Below are positions 36,001 through 42,200 of a stretch of 64,000 bases of DNA, in pieces. Where the stretch lies: NCBI RefSeq assembly GCF_012848475.1, contig NZ_CP051666.1, positions 1,077,501-1,141,500 on the forward strand. The letters are read 5' to 3'. Every line of letters starts with the position of its first letter. Position 1 is the stretch's first letter. Origin of the DNA: Marinobacterium sp. LSUCC0821 (GTDB taxonomy: Bacteria; Pseudomonadota; Gammaproteobacteria; Pseudomonadales; Balneatricaceae). The notes beneath the pieces are model-generated. The model saw nothing but the letters and a program-made list of their open reading frames with translations, ran no database searches and had not been told where the DNA came from. The position numbers were made by a program, and so were the translations under genes.

Positions 36001-36097
36001 GCGCCATATCAAATATAGCGGAACCATCAAAAAGTGTACGAGCTTCCAAAGCGAACGAACGATTGCGCTTTAGGTTTTGCTTAGTGTTCTCTGACAT
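27059..36097 (-). CDS. giant Calx-beta surface protein with LEPR-like motif and DUF4347 domain
   Basis: A 3012-residue predicted exported adhesin-like protein. It starts with a LEPR-type motif (LEARTLFDGS, residues 17-26) in place of a Sec signal. Residues about 75-170 form a degenerate unidentified domain. A DUF4347 domain (about 175-325) has His230 in HVLGHGSVG and Cys273 in LLYGCNVAA. Cadherin-like segments follow, then about 12-14 Calx-beta repeats of roughly 100 residues with DDDRPSFSVxDVTVNEGAGTITFTV-type linkers, which bind calcium in the family. No RTX nonapeptides are seen. GAGG precedes the ATG. Its position before TolC/HlyD genes suggests type I-like export. Confidence 0.88.
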   Translation of the reverse strand: MSENTKQNLKRNRSFALEARTLFDGSAIFDMALNLDNVDGPDVVASESVSSHVIQSAEAAVSAVESNLLSANRDDIFASFSGGQTVITAEWNSALDQLQSDMADGKVSVALGFLGDSSMEGNTGLFSAEGPDGNPVIYLNQDWIDGGASNSDIEAVISEKLGEFVDSRLTPTAREVYFIDASLADVQTLINAVPTDAEIFMVEAGVDGFAFMAETLANESGISAIHVLGHGSVGEAQLGSVTLSDSNLDSYSAQLAAIGQSLTAEGDILLYGCNVAASGDGEAFIQEIATLTQADVAASDDVTGAGGDWELEVASGSVESVGFSLVSYKDNLAISNAGFETDLSSWSSNDAAVITGSQTINAGSNTWVVTGSDSKMIKLEPSGSWSELSNDFQSLSGVSNDTMTYINDTFYSSSYMTPTNMAYVTQTFSATAGETYTVAWNYISTDYEPYNDGSILTLVDKSDPSKLAILDGVKAEITLLGATNPGTGNYTTGSYGSTGWQESTIQITESGTYTISLAVFNLGDTILSPHLYIDNIAGTTTKNGTPFDPVPEDPNAPEPAGDPVENLQVDVTEDTTLTIDVDGSDAIFKLGNDPAGEIKFATLPDSSIGIFKYNGAAVSADTAYDLTGSNVLTFEPASNANGSGSFSWTGRVSVGSGYWSSTGLGTITVSEVNDAPTISAITYTGALVEVEGTGNGAEEASSGSASGTITVTDPDSGDSVTLSETYNNDMVWVSGGATQTLQLSQSNVDAIVNGFVLGANSSSSTWTYSTNEDLNFLGAGDTLTFSYNVKATDGSGVNSSVQTVTITITGAAEPVPITISDITVKETDTYAQFEVNGTASKTLAMDLSGGTATGGGTDYGTGFEYSLDGGSNWVTYTTPFSVGSGVSAVLVRVPIVNDSVDDDGETFDLNVYEVATSMASTSVYDAEYKTIDISGLTLVSGTANSEGAVYRAANAVTINSQSIDVLVSITGMSNVSSFTLDNDGSNSSRFQPEINSTSSSGSAVDFTFSFVKDYTGPSSYTAVALENFYVSGVDVDGSSNYQEYAEISGFSSYQVDKTSKLDITEDYRDGFTRFSGITSNLSGITFEDTASYQTTFDVARTSVDVRLGVTGQTSGKRLFSLTMGAPVGTFTNTGSSTSTEAVTATATILQPDGLSISDATVNEGAGKIAFTVIRDSGSGTASVNYSVVGNTATVGTSGKDITPDDDLSGTVIFADGDTTKTITLNVTNDNVFEGSENFYVNLSNAVNLTLDDTQAVGTILDNGSGSGGVDDDRPSFSVNDVSVNESAGTLTFTVSKTEHYDTLLGSTVYYTLESSSATAGEDFVHKSGTLDFSASDLTKTVTVTLSNDSIYEGSEQFFIKLSNPTNAIISDEKGVATIWDDGTSDGTTSASDDDRPSFSIGDVTVNEEAGYAIFTVTKSGNTAVSASVQYATTNNGTADSGDYVSKADTLNFAKNETTKIISVAINDDAIYEGSETFGVVLSNASGATISDANGVGTIKDDGTGSANSGGNGSGSDDDRPTFTIGDATEDEGGTLVFDATLSNATKSNVEVAFTLSDVNTEGVDDYGSMTVEYYNSKSSTWIELTASSGKYTLPAGYTQMRVSVTAENDSIFEGVETFTLSAAVTDSAITDTDTGTGTIYDDGSNVGDDSDTDTTADDDRPSFSVDDVDVNEDAGTITFTVTKTGTTSVASSVNYQISSNSAAVGSSAATGTDVYGTLSGTLSFAAGVSTQTVVLNVTDDSVYEGEETFYIDLSSASQATISDAQGVGAVWDNGTSDGSTSATDDDRPSFSVDDVTVNEGAGTITFAVVKTGATTQVTTLDWIANSGTGVDAATVGSGGDITGTANGSLSFAAGETTKYITLTVANDTVFEDTETFTLDLSNVSSSATISDAQAIGTIEDDGTGNGGSDDDRARFTISDEIETEGNTFTFTVSRSGDTSVEQTIQYATSIESGDTAETEDFTAASGTLTFAAGSNSETFTVSTVSDSTVDEGNESLTVTLSNNSGGTSLIDDAVGEGIISDGTARRTLAISDAAEDEGGTLSFDVTLDGDIASDVEVGFSLVDITTEGSADINNMVVSYNNGSEWIVLTPTAGKYTLPAGGDEMRVTVDAVENSTYEGTETFRLVADFPNEFVIDTDYGTGTIYDDGTDDGDDNDGTADNDKPSFSINDVTVNEASGTATFTVTKSGNTELASSVEYSTSDGTAESASNSDYTAIASTQLNFAAGETEKTVTVTITNDSPAVYEGSETFNVVLANASGAVISDATGVGTIKDDGTGNASNGGSGAGSDDDRPTLTIGNATEDEGGTLTFDATLSNATQADVEVEFTLTDVTTEGSADYGSMTVKYNNGGTLTTLTATDGKYILPAGNTQLQVSVTAVDDSTFEGVETFTLSADVTDSAITATDTGTGSIYDDGTNDGDDNDGSAADDRPSFSVNDVDVNEGAGTITFTVTKTGATAVTSTVNYAISSNSAIVGSTAASGTDASGTLNGTLQFAANVATQTVTLNIANDNIYEGNEQFYIDLSSATQATISDSQGIGEIWDNGTSNGTTSASDDDRPSFSINDVTVNETDGTATFTITKTGNTEETSTVSYSTADVSAVDPADYTTISTTQLTFAANETEKFVTVSIIDDETGEVAGVWEGTETFNVNLSNVSSNAVIGDGTGVGTILDPEDRTVQVSGIGPINENSTYAVFEIDAVGGNYQDLTFEVFNKTATLVNIEGSQDASVSFIAPGDGTKFYVGVTIANEDDNNYEGLENFGLKAYYTDDPNIQDTGYNLIVDDGTGVRYDYANVPNLADSLNLYELDNDLTGVDSGGKPLPKEGGEDFKEVVVQKTVIDYSDAFKEVKESLDAYGLADAIATEAQSQIDKLSGKIALYVLPAVAEARSDTVSLFRRLASDDGNAYMGSSVVRSSLAMDSLAPISELSAPVFDDGEELQQGFFGEELTEASFFDSLDDETEEFFVANVTEVDSEHQEFTAQLLAAAKTNNGAGISRSSAHVLNSVEPVNSNLKDSNS
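28080..32650. repeat. tandem in-frame Calx-beta coding repeats
   Basis: Roughly 300-base units recur within the giant gene, marked on the plus strand by variants of CTTGGACGATCGTCATCA followed by a spacer. They are diverged protein-coding repeats, recognisable at 28425, 28805, 29215, 29600, 30360, 30725, 31105, 31535, 31905 and 32270. Confidence 0.8.
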
Positions 36098-36174
36098 AAA
36101 AATACCTCTGGCTTAGGCCAATATGTGCACCGTCTCTTTAATTTCAAACGGAATAACAAAATTATCTCGCGAGT

Positions 36175-36219
36175 TTATTACAGGCCAATTTCAAAACCTT
36201 GCAAAAACTTACATTAAAC
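36175..36219 (-). promoter_or_regulatory. promoter and response-regulator box of the giant Calx-beta gene
   Basis: Plus-strand CTTGCAA-AAA-CTTACAT-TAAAC (36198-36219) forms two half-sites 10 bp apart. On the minus strand the box is followed after exactly 16 bp by TAATAA (36175-36180), a -10 element. The geometry is identical to that upstream of tpsB. A CTCGCGAG palindrome (36166-36173) sits near the expected +1. The box lies 100-122 bases before the start codon. The rest of the 162-base gap shows no hairpin. Confidence 0.65.
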
Positions 36220-36259
36220 TTAAAAAATAAACCTTACTTTTTCTGACATTCAAGAGCTA

Positions 36260-39214
36260 CTAGACCTCGGATGTACTTGAAGCATCAGAAGTGATTGCCT
36301 TAAGAATAGAATTTTCTGAAGGCTTAAGTGGCATCTCATGCGCAACTAAATGGTTACGTAGAGACTGCCAGAAATCCCCACGAGCCTGTATTTTGGCTAG
36401 GAAGTTCTTCACTTTGAAGATCAACATGTACGACGCAACCCAGTTACCATTCACGTTTTCTATACCTGTAAAGATCAACTGATGTGCTGGTTTGCTACCG
36501 CCCTTACCGAGCACGTAATCTGCATCCTCAATGATCTCATTGACTACCTCTTCTACACGTGTAGGCTCAATATCAGGACTAAGATGGAAAGCAAGCTCCA
36601 TACGCAATCCGCGAGGAACATCGTTATGGTTTTCGATCTTCGCTTCCGAGACCTTACCGTTGGTCAAACTCACTACCGGCCCATCCAAAGATTCGATACG
36701 CACCGTACGCCAAGTGATATCCGCAACACGACCAAACACGTTATCGACCTTGATAAAGTCACCCACCTGAAATGGACGCTCAAGGTTGAGCACGATACCT
36801 GAGAAAACGTTGGCGATGTTCGCTTGAATCGCTAAGCCGATAATCATCGCCAAGACACCAGACGTAGCTAATAACGATGTCAGCTGTTGGCCAAATACGA
36901 AAGCCGTTATGCCCAAGACTGCGAAGATGTAGATCACTGTTGCCCCAAATCCACGAATAACATTCGGGATCTTACGGCCAGTATGGGATTCTAGTGGAAT
37001 CCAGACAAAGCGCTCCAAGGCAATAACAAGCAAGCGAGCAGGTATAAACCACCAAAGAGCACTGTATGTCAGTGCCACCATTTCTGTGGTGTAGACACTC
37101 AAGTTCTGTGCTGAGAAGTCTAGAATCAGACTACCCGCAGCAAGCAGAAGCAGTGGCCAAGAGATGACACGAAGAATCCATGAGTGGAAGTTCCAGAAAC
37201 CACCTCGTTCTTTACGGTCCATACCCACGGCAAAAACGCCACCCAAGATACCGAAGATTGCTAGGTACACAAAGTAATCTGGATCGACAAACTTCTTAAG
37301 ATTGAACTTACTCTTCTCAAGAATGATACCTGCTTCAATAGTTGAGAAGTCAGGCGAAGAGCTGGCATGGCCAACATACTTAGGATTACCCAATACACTG
37401 CGTGTTTTAATATCTTGACCAATCCAAGCGCGATCAATCTGCCAACCTAGATTTGGATTCAATGCACGAGTTTCATTGAGCGATGTTTCAAATGTTTTCC
37501 CTGAAGAAAGCCCCAAACCAAGGAAATCGACAACGTATTGAAGGTTATCTTTGTTCAACAATTCATGTGAGAACGAGACACCCGCCTGATACTGGCCGTA
37601 AGGTGGCGACTTTTCACCAAAGTTCATAAAGAACTTACCTTTAACGCGGTATAGACGGTAAGTCATATCACCCTGTTGTTCATTGAAAACAGGCTCACCA
37701 AGCGAGATATCCTCTGCGTTGTTTTTGAAGACAATATCTTGCGGATCGAAGTTTCCACGGAAGCGGAACCACATTCCAAAATCAAGCATCACAGTGCCAT
37801 CATCAAGATTAATATCAGAGATCTCATCAATCTGAAGGCCTGTGTAGATTACGTTTGTTTTGTACATGAAACGGTCGTTAACAAATAGGACGCGACCTTC
37901 ACGGAACTCTGCAATGTAGTTCTTGTTACCACCTTCAAGAATTGGCTGTAACTGAGTAAGCGCGGAAACTAGAGTTGTACCACTGTAGTTACCAATGTAG
38001 TTTGCACGGCGAGCTTGATGGTATACATCAAACATAGGATCCGATGTACTTTTAGCAGCATTCAACGGTTTAGTATTTAGCTTTTCAATAAGTGCAGCAC
38101 GTAACTCTTTTACGCTAAGGCTGTTTAGTCCTTCGACACTTTTAACTTCACTTGCAACAAGCTCAACAGCTTCAAACGCATGGGCAGCAACCCAATCCGG
38201 TGAACGATTTTCAGCATCAATAAAGTTGTTTTTAAAGTTCTGAACATGCTCACCTGCAGTGTCGAACATCAACGGAGATGTAAGCACCACACTATCAATG
38301 TAATCACCAGCTGTGCGGTATGAAGGTGAGTCACCTGGCTTTTCAAAGATAAGGTCATTCAGTGTCGTTCTGAATGCATGTGTTGCCAGGCCTGACAAAC
38401 CAATCAACGCGTTACGACCACCGACATCACGAAGCTCTTTTACAAACTTAGCAGCCTTAACAGGCTCCAATGCGATAAAGACAGTACCCGTATCAACCTT
38501 AGCTTTAATCTCTGCAGCGATTTCAGCTAGTTGCTGATCAGAATCACCGCTTAGATCTACCACCCATTCGTAGTTTGTCTTAGTTTTAAACTTCTCATAG
38601 GTATCAGAGAAAGTTTTAGAGAGTGTAGCGCCTTTATCACTGCTATCACGAACGATAGAGACAACCTTCTTACCCAATACGTTTAGAGCATAGTTAGCAA
38701 GGAATTGGGTTTGGGTTTCTGAGCTAGGGGTCAAATTAAAAAGCGTTTTTGAACTATTCTTAGTGAATAAAGAAGAGAGCGGATTGATAACAGGCACACC
38801 TGCTTGATCATAGACCGCTGATAACTCATCACTGACAGGAGTAAATCCATGACCCAAAACCGCTAGGACGCCTTCATCTGAGGATACTTTCTTAGCGACT
38901 TCCAGAGCACCTTCAACCGTCCCTTTGTCATCTAGGGCCTCTAACTGCAGCAAATGCCCGGCTAAACCACCCGTTTGGTTAATCTGATCAACGAACAATC
39001 TCGCTCCGCCAAGAAGTGAGTCACCCACTAATTGACTCTCCCCCGATAGAGGTGCAGCTAAGACAATGCGATACGGACGATCAGCATCGGGTTGCAACAC
39101 AACTGTACGAGCAATTAAAGAGAAGATGACAGACAGCACCACAATGACCGAAATGATCAAAAGGAATAGCTGTTGTCGAGTTAGCTCTTTGAACTTTTCT
39201 CTCAAATTAACCAT
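36260..39214 (-). CDS. chimeric MscS channel with binding-protein and Cys-loop-receptor-like domains
   Basis: A 984-residue inner-membrane protein. TM1 is at about residues 16-40. A type I periplasmic binding domain (Peripla_BP_6, 47-395; VLAAPLSGESQLVGDSLLGGARLFVDQIN) follows. Residues about 450-640 resemble the extracellular domain of prokaryotic pentameric ligand-gated channels (TGLQIDEISDINLDDGTVMLD, then MWFRFRG; end IEAGIILEKSKFNLKKF leading into a TM). Further TMs lead to an MscS core (780-965; LLATSGVLAMIIGLAIQANIANVFSG, VGDFIKV). It is likely a ligand-modulated channel. AAGGA precedes the ATG, 26 bases after tpsA. The joined domains are in one frame with no sign of frameshift. Confidence 0.8.
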   Translation of the reverse strand: MVNLREKFKELTRQQLFLLIISVIVVLSVIFSLIARTVVLQPDADRPYRIVLAAPLSGESQLVGDSLLGGARLFVDQINQTGGLAGHLLQLEALDDKGTVEGALEVAKKVSSDEGVLAVLGHGFTPVSDELSAVYDQAGVPVINPLSSLFTKNSSKTLFNLTPSSETQTQFLANYALNVLGKKVVSIVRDSSDKGATLSKTFSDTYEKFKTKTNYEWVVDLSGDSDQQLAEIAAEIKAKVDTGTVFIALEPVKAAKFVKELRDVGGRNALIGLSGLATHAFRTTLNDLIFEKPGDSPSYRTAGDYIDSVVLTSPLMFDTAGEHVQNFKNNFIDAENRSPDWVAAHAFEAVELVASEVKSVEGLNSLSVKELRAALIEKLNTKPLNAAKSTSDPMFDVYHQARRANYIGNYSGTTLVSALTQLQPILEGGNKNYIAEFREGRVLFVNDRFMYKTNVIYTGLQIDEISDINLDDGTVMLDFGMWFRFRGNFDPQDIVFKNNAEDISLGEPVFNEQQGDMTYRLYRVKGKFFMNFGEKSPPYGQYQAGVSFSHELLNKDNLQYVVDFLGLGLSSGKTFETSLNETRALNPNLGWQIDRAWIGQDIKTRSVLGNPKYVGHASSSPDFSTIEAGIILEKSKFNLKKFVDPDYFVYLAIFGILGGVFAVGMDRKERGGFWNFHSWILRVISWPLLLLAAGSLILDFSAQNLSVYTTEMVALTYSALWWFIPARLLVIALERFVWIPLESHTGRKIPNVIRGFGATVIYIFAVLGITAFVFGQQLTSLLATSGVLAMIIGLAIQANIANVFSGIVLNLERPFQVGDFIKVDNVFGRVADITWRTVRIESLDGPVVSLTNGKVSEAKIENHNDVPRGLRMELAFHLSPDIEPTRVEEVVNEIIEDADYVLGKGGSKPAHQLIFTGIENVNGNWVASYMLIFKVKNFLAKIQARGDFWQSLRNHLVAHEMPLKPSENSILKAITSDASSTSEV

Positions 39215-39240
39215 GGTTAACGTTCCTTAATGTTTTCAAA

Positions 39241-42200
39241 CTATTTATTTGTATTAGATGCAAAGGTAGATACAAATTGCTCGATTTGTTCATCGGCTAT
39301 ACTACCACCCTTCGCAGCAGTTATTAAAAGCTGATCCGCACTATTTTTACTTAGGCGAACCGCTAAAACTTTATCCCGCATCTCAAGCGCTACTGCTTGT
39401 GCACTTTCAAGAGCGCCAGAGACACTGTCACCTGATTCCAAATGATCTAACATTGTGTTTTCAAAAGCTGTTTGGACAACTTTCTGCTCTTCTGGAGTGA
39501 GCTCAAAGATATCAACTGTTTCACGCAATAAACTGTCAAAATCGCCACCGGAAGTCATGAAGCGTTCTGGTGTATCAGGAATTTCGGGAGCAATTTCAGG
39601 GGCTACATACTCCGCACTTGTTACACGAGACAGCGCATCTTCCATCGATTCACCACTAGCAATTGCGTCAAGAATAGCCTGCTGCACATCAGGTTTATCC
39701 AACAAGCCAGATGAAGATGAATCACCCGCTAGAAGAGAAACCGCCTCTTCTCCAGCATCCTTAACTTCAACTAGGCGATCGAAGGTGTTTTGTACCTGCT
39801 CTGCATTTGCTTTAGCAGTCTCCAACGCTTCACCCATTGACCCGCCTTCAGTTAGGGCTGTTAGCATCGCACCCTCAAAGGAACTTACTACACTATCATC
39901 AGCCTTCTCTTCATCTACAGGCATTGCATTAGTCAGAATCTCATCGACATCCACGTTTTCAGCATTCAACGCAACGGCAGGATCACTCATTCGCTCAGCC
40001 TCAGCAGCTGCAAGTTCTGCTTCACGTGCTGCCTGGCCATTCGCTTGTGCCATTGCATCTTCCATTGAAAGACCTGTTGCCAGCGCTTCAGACAATGCAG
40101 AGTCAAAGGCCGTAGCAACTTCAGCAGCAGCGGCTGCCGGTACGTTTTCTGGCAGTTCAATCTTAGGCCCTAGATCCGTTGGGGCTGCAGTACCGCTTAG
40201 CGAGTTTGTGACTGCCTGTTCAGCTGTAACAGGTGCTGAAGATTGCGCCAATGAGTTAGATACCGCTGTAGATGCCGCATTGGCCATCGCTAATGCTTCC
40301 GCAGGTGAAGCACCGCTAGCCAATGCTTCTGCTAGCGCATTATCAAAGGCACTTTGAACTGCTGCAGCGTCACCTGAAGGCATATCTTTTGGTACTGGAG
40401 GAGCTAGTGCAGAGCCTGCCGAGTCACCCGATAGTGCACTCACAGCTGAGTCCCCTGCACTCTTCGGTGCAGCCAAAGCCTCTGCTTTAGCAGCCATCGC
40501 TTGTGAACTACCCGCAGCACCTGACATCGCATCTTCAAGAGATGCACCACTTGCCAATGCTTCAACCATGCTCTCACCGAATGCCTGCTCAGCTGCAGCC
40601 GCTTCTGCAGGCGATGCATTCTCTGGGGTCGATACAAGCTCATCGAGCGCACCTGCACCTTCACCGCCTGATGCAATGCCGCCCGTTGCTTCACCCATCG
40701 ACTCAGCAATTTGCTCATCTGATTTAACACCGGCAGTTGCTGGCGGCTCTTCAGCAACAGGCTCTGCTGCAGCTTCAGGTGCAGCTGTTTCTGCTGGAGT
40801 TTCTGTGGGTGCTTCTGACGGTGTTTCCGCAGCAGGTTCGGCCGGCGCAGCTTCAGCCGCGGGCTCTGTTGATTCTGCAGCTGCAGGCTCAGAAGCAGGT
40901 TCTGCTTCAGCAACAGGTTCAGATGCCGTTTCTGCAGCAGGCTCCGGTTCTGGCTCTGCAGCTGGTTCTGCTTCAGCTGCTGTATCAGCTGCTGTATCAG
41001 CTTCTGGTTCAGCATCCGCTGAAGCCGTCTCTTCTGAGGCTGTAGTATCTTCTGCTGGAGCTTCTTCTGCTGGCGCCTCTTCAGATGGTGTTTCATCTGC
41101 AGGTGCTTCTTCCGCTGGAGCTTCTTCAGCAGGCGTATCTTCCGGAGGCGTATCATCAGCAGGCGCTTCGTCTGTAGCATCACCCTCAGTAGCGTCACCT
41201 TCACCCTCTGTATTGTCACCTTCTGTGTTGTCACCTTCCGAAGAGTCACCCTCAGCAGTATCAGACGTACTTTCCTCCGCAGGAGCATCAGACTCAGTCG
41301 TATCCACAGTGTCTGCACTTTCACTTGTACTATCAGTTGCAGGTGAATCGCCAGAATCAGTCGCGTCGCCACCCGTCGAATCGGCTGGGGTAGATTCAGC
41401 AGTAGAACCGTTATCCGCAGGCGTGCTCTCAGCTGCCGTTGATGTCGGCTCAGAAGTCGGTGTCGCTTCTGGTGCTGCAGTTGGCTCAGCCGTTGGTGCA
41501 GGCGCACTGGGTTCTGGCGCAGGCGCCGGAGCAGGTGCCGGAGTTGGCTCCGGAGCTGGTGCAGGCGGCGGTGGCGGCGGAGGTGGCGGCGGCACGACTG
41601 GCGGTGGAATAATGATCGGCAGTGCTCTAATAACAAGCGAACCATTCACATACGTAAAGCCATATCCCAGATCTGACGTTGCTGTCGCTGTAAGAACATG
41701 TGTGCCCACCGTATTCGTTGGCCGTGCAACAGTGACAACCGTATTATCGTAGGTCTCATCTGAGTTAACGTAACCCCTCACAGTGTACGTGAGTGCAGGA
41801 ATCGTTGTGCCTACGGTAATCGCTGTCGGTGAATCCGTCGTCACGGTTAACGTTGGCTGCTCACGATAGATGGCATAACTACCCGTTGAGCCTAGAGCAG
41901 TCACAAAGTTCGACGTTGTTTTCGTTGAGTTGTAACGTGAATGACCTGCACCAACAAGTGTAGAGAGTCCCGTACTTCCCGAAACGGTACCGGTATAGAA
42001 GCGTGCATTAGCGGATGTCGCATTAATCGTTGGCGAACCGCTAACAACGATGTTGCCTGTTTTAGCGTACGCCACAATCGAGGTGCCCGTGATACCTTCA
42101 GTCAGCGTGATATCACCTGTTTCTGCTGTGATATCAACAGCACCGCTTGAGTTAATACCTGTTGGGTTGACACTACCCACTGTAAAGCCGGTGCTATTTA

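Noticed and set aside
27059-36097. Classification as a classic RTX protein
   Set aside because: No GGxGxDxUx nonapeptide arrays are visible; calcium-binding potential comes from Calx-beta repeats instead.
36260-39214. Two genes fused by a sequencing error (binding protein plus MscS)
   Set aside because: One continuous frame with an intermediate domain, no internal start or ribosome-site signal noticed, and coding-like composition throughout; still worth confirming with homologues.
40440-41645. Minus-strand 401-codon frame, Gln/Arg/Leu-rich, overlapping TpsA in another phase
   Set aside because: Same low-complexity artefact; it lies fully within TpsA and has no protein-like features.
40568-41752. 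Long plus-strand open frame (about 394 residues, Ala/Ser/Gly/Val-rich) opposite TpsA
   Set aside because: It is a compositional shadow of the Glu/Ala/Pro/Ser linker on the other strand; no ribosome site, no domain, and similar frames open in several phases there.
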